Source: Stagonosporopsis chrysanthemi (Eukaryota; Ascomycota; Dothideomycetes; Pleosporales; Didymellaceae). From it: a stretch of 64,000 nucleotides of DNA. The notes beneath the pieces are model-generated. The model worked only from the letters and a program-made list of their open reading frames with translations. It was not told the DNA's origin and ran no database searches. A program made the translations under genes and the position numbers. The number at the start of each line of letters is the position of its first letter. Positions within the stretch are counted from its first letter, which is position 1. Below, piece by piece: positions 10,279 to 20,666 of the stretch. The stretch is from the NCBI GenBank assembly GCA_022560025.1, contig JAFISE010000126.1, forward strand, positions 1 to 64,000, written 5' to 3'.

Positions 10279-11995
10279 ATGGATTGTAAGCAAGATCTCG
10301 AGATCGAACATCACGAGGATGTCGCAGTTCCTTTCCAGCCAAGCGAGGACGCACGACCATGGTACAAGCAGCCAGAACTCAGGAAGCTGTACTTGATGAT
10401 GCCGTTCCTGTTTCTCGGATCAACGACCTTAGGCTACGATGGAAGTCTCCTCAACGGGCTGCAGACAATGCCAGCGTGGAAAGCATGTAGGTCCAGCAAC
10501 CACTGGCCAGTCGCAACACAAGACTAACACTTGCTCCAGTCTTCGACAATCCGACTGGTTCGCGACTCGGACTGTTGGGGGCCTTTCCAGGCTTCGGAGG
10601 CTTCGCTGTGCTTCTGTTCACCCCATACATTGCTGATATCCTCGGTCGCCGCATGGGTACAGCAATCGGTTGCGTCCTGGTGATCATTGGCTCCATCGTT
10701 CAGGCATTCCCCCAAGCCGGGAATCCAGATGCCATGTTTCTTGCTGGCAGATTCATCATGGGAATGGGCAGTAACATCTCAAACGCTACATGTCCTCTCC
10801 TTATCACCGAGGTTGCCCACCCAAGGCACAGAGGCCGAGTGACGACTATCTATAACACACTGTGGTACCTGGGCTCTATCATTGCCGCATGGACAACATA
10901 CGGTACTCTCACGCACATAACTTCCGATCTGTCCTGGAGACTGCCCATCGGGCTGCAGTGTGCCATGCCAGGCATCCAATTATTCTTTGTTTACCTACTA
11001 CCCGAGAGCCCTCGATGGCTAATCAGCAAGGACAAGCACGAAGCTGCGAAGAAAGTGCTCACAAAGTACCACGGCAATGGTACAGACACTGACTTCGTGA
11101 ATTGGGAGTTCAATGAGATCAGTCAGACATTGAAGGCGGAAAAAGCTGCGAGTACCTCCAGCGGTTGGTACGAGCTTGTGAAGACGCCCGGTAACAGGAA
11201 GAGGTGCCTCCTGATTATCCTTACGGCAATCTTTTCGCAGTGTTCGGGCAACGGACTCGTCTCCTACTACCTGGCGGCGGTCCTGCAGACCATCGGTATT
11301 ACCAAGTAAGTATTGCAAGCTGTGAAGCATGTGCAACAGGGCTAACTCGGTTGCAGCGGTTCGGATCAAGCCTTGATCAATGGCGGCTTGACGATTTGGT
11401 GTTTCATCGTCTCCCTCGGATGTGCCTTCCTTGTTGATCGTATCGGCCGTCGCACACTCTTCCTCAGCGCTGGCGTGGGCATGCTGATCGCATTCAGCAT
11501 CTGGACTGCGTGCAGTGCCGTGTATGCGCAGACCGGCAACTCAAGCGCCGGCTCAGCAGTGCTAGCCATGATCTTCCTCTTCTATGGCACTGCTGGTATT
11601 GCTTGGCCAGGATTGACCGTCTCGTACACTGTCGAGATCCTGCCGTTCGACATTCGTGCGAAGGGTCTTACACTTTGCTTCGTGTTCACCTCGCTCTCTG
11701 GCATCTTCAACCAGTACGTCAACCCGATCGGTATCGAGGCGTTGGGATGGAAATTCTACATTGTGTACGTTGTGGTCCTAGTGCTCGAATGTTTGGCTAT
11801 CTACTTCCTTTTCGTCGAAACCAGGGGACCGGTAAGTACCTGCCTGGCATCTTCCCTGCAAACACGCACTGACCGCAGTAGACGCTGGAGGAGATTGCTA
11901 TTCTCTTCGATGGTGAAAATGCAAATGTCGCAGGCGCACACGTGGTACTTGGTGCAGAAGGTCAGCTGAAGCCTACGAAGCAAGGAGACTGCTGA
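10279..11995 (+). CDS. MFS sugar transporter
   Basis: Four exons (10279-10486, 10540-11305, 11357-11831, 11882-11995) encode 520 residues. Twelve membrane helices are expected. Sugar-porter signatures are visible: ADILGRRMG in the loop between helices 2 and 3, PESPRWLISKDKHEAA after helix 6, DRIGRRTLF between helices 8 and 9, and VETRGPTLEEIAILFDG after helix 12. The N-terminus (WYKQPELRKLYLMMPFLFLGSTTLGYDGSL) matches the lactose/hexose permease subgroup of fungal MFS sugar porters. It acts in the plasma membrane, most likely as a proton symporter. Its neighbours are a Zn2Cys6 regulator and a GH35 beta-galactosidase, so a galactoside such as lactose is a reasonable substrate guess. Shared promoter and palindrome suggest control by that regulator. 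Confidence 0.9.
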
Positions 11996-12323
11996 AAGAC
12001 GCACTCGAGAGTGAAGATAGTAGCTCCTCGTAGTATTCTTATTACAAGACTTTTTATCCTCAAAGCCACTAGTAACAGTGACGTCCGTGTTCATGAATGG
12101 CATGAGCCTCTTTGCTGGAGGAAATCGTTTCGGATGCAGAGACATTCGTACGTCGGCTACGCCATTGTGTTCGCTTCGACTCGTGATTGGAGATAGCACA
12201 AGGCTCTTCGAGCTTATCTTGACGTTAACATGCGTTCCTCGGCGAATTTTCGATCGGCCCATGTGTTGCTGTATAGATGGCTCCCAGCAAGCTGCAGAAT
12301 TACATCTTTCACTTCCCCCAAAT
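11996..12323. other. Intergenic between two 3' ends
   Basis: About 330 bases between the convergent transporter and small membrane protein genes. Nothing beyond expected 3' untranslated sequence is seen. Confidence 0.5.
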
Positions 12324-12803
12324 TCACCAGGGTATGGCCTCAGGCCCACGCTCCATCTGTGCAACTCGGCTCCTTCTGGCTTCAGTATTTTCTTCAGCGT
12401 CACCGTAGCCATGACCTGTCCCCCACCTTCTCTTCACTCTGCGGACAGCAAAGCGTCCGATGCCCCATATCGAGCTGGCAATGATAGTACCCGCAATACC
12501 TGTAGGTGCGAGCACAAACCCAGCACCACTGGCAAAAGTGCCAATTGCACCCGCACCTAGGGTGGCTACCAGTGAGCCGATTGCGACATATTTTGCGTAG
12601 CGCACGACCCTCCAGAAGATGAAGATCAAGCTAGATCGAAGCACGCGCAGTGCTGCGCGCGTGCGGCGGGATGAGACGGCACCTGCTGCGCCTGCTGTCT
12701 TGGGGTCGTACAGGTAGCGGAGATTCTGCTTTGTCGTGGCGAGAGCAGACCGAGAGTGCGCATCTATCGCGACATCGTGTTGATCAGTGGTCTTGGACGC
12801 CAT
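12324..12803 (-). CDS. Small membrane protein of unknown function
   Basis: Intronless ORF of 159 residues. The first 60 residues are polar and basic. A hydrophobic block follows from about residue 57 to 115 (LIFIFWRVV, YVAIGSLVATLGAGAIGTFA, APTGIAGTIIASSIWGIG) and could form two or three membrane helices. A strongly basic stretch (RRVKRRWG) and a charged tail end the protein. I do not recognise the family. The ATG at 12803 follows a promoter-like 380-base region shared with the proline racemase-family gene. Confidence 0.6.
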   Translation of the reverse strand: MASKTTDQHDVAIDAHSRSALATTKQNLRYLYDPKTAGAAGAVSSRRTRAALRVLRSSLIFIFWRVVRYAKYVAIGSLVATLGAGAIGTFASGAGFVLAPTGIAGTIIASSIWGIGRFAVRRVKRRWGTGHGYGDAEENTEARRSRVAQMERGPEAIPW

Positions 12804-13183
12804 TGTTGATGCGGTGTCCAGTCAACTCGGTGGAGTTGTGGCCGCGAGGTTGAGAATTGTTTAGCTTATGACGTCACCTTGAGATAGTCATATATACAAA
12901 TGTCAATCGCAGCCAGCCTGTGTATACTACGCCTCTCCACTGTCTTGAACGACTTGGGATGGAAAGCTTGATCAATACCTGAAACTGGCAAACGTATCCG
13001 GGATAATCAGACTCCAATGTCTCTGTGACCACCGAAATCGGAGCGCTGTTCCGACACGCCCTAAATGTAGGTGCCGATGCTACCCAGCCTTCCCATGAAC
13101 CCCTTATATCCCCAGCCACGACGCTTTCCATAACAACTTCAAGCCAGACCTATCGATATCCATTTCTGTAAACAACCGACATT
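12804..13183. promoter_or_regulatory. Divergent promoter region
   Basis: 380 bases between the small membrane protein (minus) and the proline racemase-family gene (plus). A TTATAT motif lies at about 13104-13109, some 75 bases upstream of the plus-strand start. No palindromic operator was noticed. Confidence 0.35.
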
Positions 13184-14215
13184 ATGGTCTCATCATACTG
13201 GATCGAAACCGAAGACTGGCACACAGCAGGCGAGCCATTCCGAATTGTGGACAAACTTCCAGCAGGGTCACTGCCAGACGCATCGACAGTAGCAGACCGC
13301 CGCTTTGCGATCCTCAAAACACCTAATCACCCGCTCGATGTTCTGAGGCAGCAGTTATGCCATGAACCCCGAGGCCACTCTGACATGTACGGCGGCTTCA
13401 TCACGCCCCCTAACGACTCTGGCGCACACTTTGGCGTTCTCTTTTGGCATGCCGAGGGCTTCTCTACTGCGTGCGGCCATGGTACTATGGCATTGGGGTA
13501 CTGGGCTGTCACTAAAGGATTGGTACAGGTACCGGAGGGCAGTAGTGTGGTCGACGTCGTTATTGACGTACCGTCTGGTCGTGTTGTTGCTACTGTTGCC
13601 GTGCGACAAGGCAAGCCCGTGCATGCAGATTTTGTCAATGTGTTGAGCTATCAGCTAGCCAAAGAACTGTCAGTTAATGTGCCATCACGAGACGTGAGCA
13701 TCATTGCGGACTTGACATTTGGTGGGGCCGTGTATGCGACAGTAAACGCAGCACAATTTGGACTGAGGGTGGAGCCAAAGAACACGAATCAGTTCATCTC
13801 ATTAGGAAGGGAGATCAAGAAGAGTTTGGGCAAGCGAGCACATTACGGCACTTACGACTGCTACGGTGTGATTTTCTATCACGAGGACGATAGCCATGCA
13901 GATCCCGTACGACAAACAAATGTCACTGTTTTCGCTGATGGCCAGATCGACCGCTCACCTTGTGGTTCCGGAACCTGTGCAAGGCTGGCAGTGCTGTTGG
14001 CGGAAGGAAGGTTGGGTGCTGGGCGGTCAAAGCTGATCCATGGCTCGATTGTTGGATCGACTTTTGAGGGTGAGATCGTATCAGAGGAGACAAGTCCCAT
14101 CGAGGGCGGTGCTCCAGCGTGTATATCGAGAGTGCGAGGTCATGCGAACCTGGCCGGGCGGATGAGCTTCTTCATCGATTCGGAAGACCCTGTGCAGCCG
14201 TTTACACTGCGGTAA
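13184..14215 (+). CDS. Proline racemase-family enzyme (likely proline/4-hydroxyproline epimerase type)
   Basis: Single-exon gene of 343 residues, the usual length of the PrpF/proline racemase fold. Both catalytic cysteines of racemases and epimerases are present: C97 in the ACGHGT motif and C260 in DRSPCGSGT. In trans-3-hydroxyproline dehydratases the first cysteine is usually replaced by Thr or Ser, so keeping both points to racemase or 4-hydroxyproline 2-epimerase chemistry (family rule, not tested here). The N-terminal EDWHTAGEPFRIV is also typical. No signal peptide, so cytosolic. No proline-use genes lie nearby. Confidence 0.85.
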   Translation: MVSSYWIETEDWHTAGEPFRIVDKLPAGSLPDASTVADRRFAILKTPNHPLDVLRQQLCHEPRGHSDMYGGFITPPNDSGAHFGVLFWHAEGFSTACGHGTMALGYWAVTKGLVQVPEGSSVVDVVIDVPSGRVVATVAVRQGKPVHADFVNVLSYQLAKELSVNVPSRDVSIIADLTFGGAVYATVNAAQFGLRVEPKNTNQFISLGREIKKSLGKRAHYGTYDCYGVIFYHEDDSHADPVRQTNVTVFADGQIDRSPCGSGTCARLAVLLAEGRLGAGRSKLIHGSIVGSTFEGEIVSEETSPIEGGAPACISRVRGHANLAGRMSFFIDSEDPVQPFTLR

Positions 14216-14294
14216 CAATTTTGGTGACACAAATGAAACAAATCTGATGACACTTCGTAAAGCTTCGTGTTAGTTATGATGTTACATCCTCAGC

Positions 14295-15094
14295 CTAGTC
14301 AAACAACTTTTTCTTCATTTCCGCCCCCGCAAGAGCACCCACAGCAGCTGGCCAGCCTCCAACAGCGCCGAACGCCCATTCGTAGGTCTTTTCGTGAACA
14401 AAATACACCCCTCCAAGCAGAACATTTGCAGCATCAAACGCCAAACTCTTCTCAACCGCCCATTTCATACCAAGTCTTTCCCCCGCCTCATCGAGGCCAA
14501 GCTCCATGAGGAGCTCCAGGGTGTGCCCAGAGACAGCAATTTCAATGATCTTGGTCACGCTTGGGGCCCCCAAAAAGTTGTATGACACTACAATCTGGTT
14601 GGCATTGCCCCAGAACGATGTCCATCCTCCCCACTCGTTTGTCGAAACGTTGATGGTGCCTTTCTGCTCTTTCACTGCTGCCTCTGCAAAGAACTCCCCG
14701 CTGAGAGTGAAGTCAATGCAGGCGCAAGGTCCTTCTCCGGAGTCGAAGACACTTAAGGATGTCAAGGCGACTTCTCCTACTCGGCCGTTGTTTTTTGTGG
14801 GCGAGACCTCGAACGGGAACGTCTTCTTTTTCTCTTCAGTCTAGGCATGTCAGTTTACTCGTCCATACTGTATCCACAGGTGTTTCGTCTCACCGATGTG
14901 TTTTTGGTGATGCCTGCAAAGGTAGGCCACCACTGGTTGTTGCCTCTGGGTACAGTGAAACGAACATCGGTGATAGTCATTGTCACTCCCTTTGGCAGGG
15001 TAGCGATTCTGAGAACCTGACTAACGGAACCGCGAGGCATGTTGTATGAAGGGTACTGTGATCTGATTGAAAGTTGACCAGCTTCGGATCTCAT
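14295..15094 (-). CDS. Conserved-looking protein of unknown function
   Basis: Two exons, 15094-14894 and 14840-14295, give 248 residues. The splice (GTGAGA...CCTAG) joins AGITKNTS to TEEKKKTF in frame. The N-terminal half looks beta-rich (LRIATLPKGVTMTITDVRFTVPRG). The C-terminal half has a Trp-rich segment (STNEWGGWTSFWGNANQ) and a hydrophobic, glycine/alanine-rich end (AFGAVGGWPAAVGALAGA). There is no signal peptide. I do not recognise a family. It is convergent with the proline racemase-family gene, with about 80 bases between stops. Confidence 0.6.
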
Positions 15095-16256
15095 GGCTAG
15101 AATGCGAGGTTATATATTGGAAAAAGTCTAGAGTGTACGCACGCTATTGTTGCCACTATACAGAATACGGAGATCACCGGAAACCATCTTTGCCTTCTCT
15201 AGTGGTTCTCGTCTAAGTGTTGACCGATAGCGCTAATCAGTGGTATATCGTCCAGGGGCCTTCGCCTGGACCCATCTGCTCTTTACTTGCGGCTGAGGCT
15301 TGAACCTGGCTGCCTAAAACGTGAATCGCTAGCCAGGTCGGCGGGGAGTATGGGAAAGGGCTCAGAATAATGTCCATGTCTGTGACCCGCTAGAGGCGGA
15401 GTGGTCCGTTTGTGGCACGGCTGTGGATCTGTATGCCAGGTACGAGTGTATCAATGGTATGTATCCACACTCAGCTCTTGAGTCGACAACCACAAATTGC
15501 ATTCGGTATTGATCATCTCGCTACAATCCCAGACACAGACTCGCACTATCCGAGAATGTGTAGATGTCTCAATAGCTTGCCGGCCTGGGGTTTTTGAAAC
15601 ATCGTATTGGTGCAGATGCAGGGGACGCGTAGGCTTTCTGACTCGGAGGATGCGAGTGCAGCTGAAAAGGCAGAAGATAGTAGCTTGTGCACGGTTCTTG
15701 TGGCGCATCCAGAAGCCTTGCGCTCGAGCGGCCGTAGAGGCCCAGACGAACTTGTCACATCGCTAGCGGCGGAGACGGCTCTGGCCGACCCGAGGCGGGC
15801 GCTTATTGGTCAGCTCAGTCAAGCAGTTCCTTCTTCTCATTCGTGAGTGCACACTCTTTACCATAACCAAATCTTAGTCTCCGCACCCGGCTTAGGCGAT
15901 ATGTTTTTTTTTGAAAATGTGCATGATTTGCTGTTCGTCGAATGTGCCTTACAAAAGCACGCATCCGGCGATAATTTCACGCACCGTCCAAGAGCACGTC
16001 CCATTGTGGCTGATCTAGTCTGGGGTCACCTCAGCTGTACTCGCTAGCATCATTAAAGATTGCCGTTTCTGGATGTCCAAGCACCGAACATGGACTGCCT
16101 CCTTCGGCGTATGCGATAGGCTCCACTACTGGATGGAGACGCTTCAATTTGGCGCGATGAACATTGAGGAGTCCTCAAAGGTATATTTACCTGGCTACTC
16201 TCAACAAACCGATGTGCACTGCATTCACATTTTACTCTTTCTCCTCTTGATCCATC
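15095..16256. other. Intergenic with two hairpins, no supported gene
   Basis: About 1.16 kb. Two inverted repeats stand out: GTCCAGG (15250-15256) with CCTGGAC (15265-15271), and ACCTGGCT with AGCCAGGT about 20 bases apart near 15305-15345. These do not fold into a tRNA. The ORFs here are short and featureless. The end of the region is the promoter of the patatin-like gene. Confidence 0.4.
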
Positions 16257-17481
16257 ATGGTTTACACACCAACAACCAAGCATCCCAATGGACTTCGGCT
16301 CCTCGCCCTCGATGGTGGTGGTGTTCGGGGCATCGTCGCACTTGTGCTGCTTGAAGATCTGATGAAGCGCGTGCAGGTCCGCAAAGGCTTGGAGGAGGTG
16401 CCTCGCCCTGCAGACTACTTTGAGCTTGCTGGAGGAACCAGTACGGGAGGCATTATCGGTATCATGCTTTTCCGCCTCCGCATGACAGTAAAAGATACTA
16501 TCGAGGAATACTTCAAGATTGGCGAGAAAGTCTTCAGCCCCAAAATATATGGGTGGAACATTGGCAAAGTTTTGCCCATCAGCGTAGCGTCTTTCATCAA
16601 CAACAGCAAGAACGTCGTTCAGGACAGCCGGTTCGATGATGCGTCTCTCAAAGACGCAATCAACGATGTTGTGGCAAGGTACGGTCTGGACAAGAACGAC
16701 AAGCTACTTAAAGGCGATGCACCTTTGCTACATCCTGAAGCAGCTCGAAGGTAAGTCACCAGACCACTGTCCCATCACAGCATTCTGATATCCATACGCC
16801 AGCTTCTGTTGCACCACCGCTCAAAATAAGTGCGAGACCGTGCTCCTCCGCACCTACGACCCTGTCCTGCTCGACAAAGAGCACTACACGCCCTCTGCCA
16901 CCTTTAAGATCATGAAGTCCTCTGCCCCAAAAGTCACCATCAGTCTCGCTGCGCGCGCGACTTCGGCCGCGCCGACTTTCTTTCCCGAAGTACACTTCCC
17001 CAACGCCGCTCACTCGAAGCTCTCAGAAGCCGAGAAGAAAGGCAATCTCACCTTCTGGGATGGTGGCCTCCTGAACAACAACCCCATCGACCAGCTCTGG
17101 TACGCACGCTACGAGCTCGTCAAGCACATCGAGCCCTCGCCACGTATTTCCTGCGTGATCAGCCTTGGAACAGGCTTCATCGCCGCAGAGTCACCAGCGA
17201 GCGCATGGTTCCACATAACAGGTGTCGTCTCGTCGGTCATGGACTTCAGCACGAACACGAATGCAAAGGCGAAAGACTTCACGCGACACATGGACCGGCT
17301 GAATTTCCGCGAGGAGTACAAGGACAGCCAGTATGTGCGACTTAACCCAAGATTGGATGCGAAGATCGGCCTGGCGGATTACCATCGTATGGAGGAGTTG
17401 CGGGGATTGACCAAAAAGTATCTCCAGGATGAGAAGAGCCAGAAGTGGATCGAGAAGGCAGTGGATGCTATCTGCTGTTGA
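16257..17481 (+). CDS. Patatin-like phospholipase
   Basis: Two exons (16257-16750, 16803-17481) encode 390 residues. The patatin catalytic dyad is complete: the oxyanion motif DGGGVRG (residues 19-25), the nucleophile elbow GGTSTGG with S62, and the aspartate D251 in WDGGLLNNNP. The ALVLLEDLMKRV helix after the oxyanion loop is typical. The family hydrolyses acyl ester bonds of phospholipids or neutral lipids. No signal peptide or membrane helix is visible, so it is probably cytosolic or loosely membrane-bound. Patatin domains also occur as N-terminal effectors of fungal NLR proteins, but this one is stand-alone, with no NB-ARC or repeat region. Confidence 0.85.
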
Positions 17482-18138
17482 GTTCGAGACTTTAGACGAG
17501 CTTGTTTTAGTCCCAACAGGAACGCAGAGCTCTGCTCGCTACCGGGTGATACACGGTCTTGCGGCTATGCTGTGGGTGCCGGAGGTAGTGCTGCGGTGGC
17601 ATCTTAGGCCAGTGATTTTTCATCTGTGTCTTCGATGCTGGATTTGTTGCGATTTTCTTTTTATTTCGTTTGATAGGTTGTTAAACTTAATGCCTTAATT
17701 TGTGTCAGTCTACTGACTACCATATTCATACCTCGGCATCCTCCAACCACGGTGTGAAGACGTTCAATAGGGGTATGTATTCCGGGTGTAATAATTCCTT
17801 GGAGAAGTACGATGCGTTTCAATGGTGTAAATACGAAGAGTGTCAGCTTGCTTGATTCGACCAAATTCAAAATCGGTAGACTCTGTTTTTGTAGTGATGT
17901 TTTGCTTTCTGTGATTATCAAGTCTACTTAGCTTCTCATCACTCCACTCAGAACCATCTGACAAATCAACAAACAGCATGAGTCTTCTCATGCTTACCCT
18001 GCAGACTGTGGTCCTCATCACCGTAAATCTGCTGCGTAGTCCGCCTGACAACAGGCTGGTGCAGTGTCGTGCGGCGGCGTATAGCGAATTGGTGCCTGGG
18101 CGATTAGTCACTTGCGATTAACTCAATGGTTGAAAGAC
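17482..18138. other. Intergenic between two 3' ends
   Basis: About 660 bases between the convergent patatin-like and glutamate decarboxylase genes. A 115-codon minus-strand ORF (17764-18111) has no domain and is not counted as a gene. Confidence 0.45.
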
Positions 18139-19819
18139 TTACTCCTTGTGCTCCTGGATCTTCTTCGCATCTAACGAATCCAGCGTCTGCAGCGCGAGCT
18201 TAAAGTCCGCGAGCAGTGCGTCGCACCTCGACTTGGTGAAGTCCTCGCGCACCACGACGCGCATGAGTTTCATTTTCTCGGAGTGCGGCGCCATCGTGTA
18301 GGCGGGGACAACCCAGCCGCGCTCGCGAAGCTGGTGGGCGCTGTCCATATATCAGCAGGAGGTCACGAAAGACGTAGGCGAGAGAGCTTACATGGCGAAC
18401 TCATCGTACTGCTTGCCCAAGTCCTCGTCCAGCCGGCACGCAACAAGGGGCAACCCCTCTCCCTTCCCTTGACTCAAGATGATGAAGCCGAGATTCTCGA
18501 GGTTCGCGGCGAGGTAGTCGGCAATGCGAGTCAGGTTCAGCATAATCCTTCTGTATCCGCGCTTTCCAAGGCGGATCAACTGATAATACTGCCCGATGAT
18601 CTGCGAGGCACCGCGAGAGAAGTTGAGTGTGAAAGAGGCCTGGTCCGCGCCGAGGTAGTTGATGTTGAAGATCAACTCTTTGGGGAGGTACTTGGGGTCA
18701 CGCCATACGACCCAGCCGACGCCGGGGTACACGAGACCGTACTTGTGACCGGAAACGTTGATGGAGGTCACCTTCTCCAGGCGGAAGTCCCACAGCAGAC
18801 TGGGGTTGACAAAGGGCGCCACAAAGCCACCTGATGCGGCATCGACGTGAATGTTGACGTCGATATTGCGCTCGACAAGCAGGTCGTTGATCGCCTTGGT
18901 ATCCTCGTACTCTCCGGTGTAGGTAGTTCCCAGGATGGTGCAGATACCGATTGTGTTTTCATCAATGAGGTCTACAGCTTCTTTAGGGTCGATTACGTAG
19001 CGATCTTTTGTGCAGTAACTATAGCGTTCCTCGACGTCAAAGTACCTGCAAGCTTTCTATTGGACATTAATACAGGCTCAGGAGTTCGTCAGGGATACTT
19101 ACCTCCCAGCAAACCTGAACGGCCGAGTTCATGATGATGTTGGGGTTCTCGATCGACTTGCCCTCAGCCTTACGCTTCTTCTGCCAAAGCTTCTTCATAG
19201 CGAGCACGGCAAGCTGTCTTATCAGCTTCCAATTATATGCTTTAGTGTGTATGTTGACGTACCATGATAGCCTCCGAGGAGCCAATGGTCGAAGTGCCAA
19301 TTGTATTCGCATCGTCGTGGGCCGGGGCATTGAACAGCCTGGCGATCATAGACACGCACCCTATATTTTCTCAGCCATTGTCACACGTTCTTGAGGGCTA
19401 AACACACGGTTCTGGATATCGGCGCTAACGGGGTACTCTTCGTAGTCGATGAAATTCTTGGAGAAGGCGTCACTACTAGTGTCAGAGCTGCCACAACAAA
19501 ATCATCAAAACACCTACACCATGAGCTCCTCAGCCTCCTTCTCCATGTACGTAGTGACGAAAGACGCCAGGTTGAGCGTGGGCGTGCCATCAAGCGTCAG
19601 GTCGTCCTTGATCATGCGATGTGCGACCGCAGCCGGCATCTCGCGCTCTGGCATCTCGTGGCGGGGCAGGTCCTCACCCGCGTACTTGCTGCCATACACG
19701 GTGGCTGTGTAGTCATCCTGCTCTTCTTCCTCGGTCAGAGGAATGGTGTCGATGTTCGCGTACTGAGCCTTGATCGACTCGATTTCGCGGTCTGTCGAGA
19801 CACGGTTTATGTGGACCAT
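18139..19819 (-). CDS. Glutamate decarboxylase
   Basis: Six exons (19819-19518, 19472-19408, 19360-19263, 19213-19103, 19056-18392, 18340-18139) give 480 residues. The enzyme is PLP-dependent and turns L-glutamate into GABA and CO2. The PLP lysine is about K297 in NVSGHKYG; the PLP-nitrogen aspartate is in HVDAASGG, about 33 residues before it. Typical blocks are KNFIDYEEYP, MIARLFNAP, GTSTIGSSEAIM and GWVVPAY. The length is close to yeast Gad1 and bacterial GadB. The enzyme feeds the GABA shunt and is linked to acid and oxidative stress. The C-terminus is short, and no clear calmodulin-binding site is seen. Confidence 0.9.
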
Positions 19820-20666
19820 GATGGCAGTAGCAGAGCAATTGAGTGTGAGGAAAGAAGGACGAACAATGGAGAAAGCTACGAAAGAGCAGAATGAGGCATT
19901 TAGCCCGGCTTGCGCGGATCTCGTACCTTTATCCTGCCGCTGCAGGGGATTACGTCCTGCTGGCCATGCATCAAGCTACCCCACCTCTGCACCTCTGGCC
20001 ACTGCATCAGTGCAGCACACCAACACACGCGTCCAGCTCGCCCCAGTCCCTTTTACGTGTCATCAGCGGTCCTCAGCTTTCGCGTGCCTCTGCATCTGAT
20101 TCGCTCTGCTGTGTTCACAGCCTTGCTCTCGACTCCAGAACAGACACAAATACCCTTGTTGGACGATCGTCATGGTGGGGCATGTCTAAGCTAGATCTGC
20201 CAAAGCTTGTTTTGGCTCACCGCCTAGTAGATTGGCGCTAGCAGCGTGTCATCGCGGGGCGCGCCAGGCCAGGCCAGGACGTGTTGACTTTTCGACGCGA
20301 ATGAAGTGTCTCACGAAGCCGCACGTTGACGAGAAGCCTCAGTTGAGCGATCGACGCAGCTTTTGCAGCCGTGACAAACACGCCGCTGTCTCCAAGTCCA
20401 CCCTTGCCGAGTTCCCCAGGGTATGAGACGCCTCCTCATTGATTGGACCATCTCTCAAAGCTGAGGACTAACCTGCGGGTGAGATCGCGGCGCGAGCCTA
20501 GGTCAGTGGCAGCCTTCATTGTCTCAGCTAGCCATCTCTTAGCTAGCCATAACGCAACACTACTATGTATTTTGGAAACGACTTAAATTGCTCTTACATC
20601 GCAAAACAGCGTGACGCCCTAAAATGAAAACATTCTACGAGACTGGCCGCGGTGCAGACTTTGTGC
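19820..20666. other. Intergenic, promoter of glutamate decarboxylase
   Basis: About 850 bases between the glutamate decarboxylase start and the 3' end of the NLR-like gene. A short CCAGG tandem (about 20264-20278) is present. No supported gene. Confidence 0.45.

Noticed and set aside
15290..15350. tRNA-like stretch with a B-box-like GGTTCAAGCC on the minus strand
   Set aside because: The T-stem does not pair, no proper A box lies at the right distance, and no anticodon stem could be built.
17764..18111. Minus-strand ORF of 115 codons next to the glutamate decarboxylase
   Set aside because: No recognisable feature; it lies between two convergent genes, where 3' untranslated sequence is expected.
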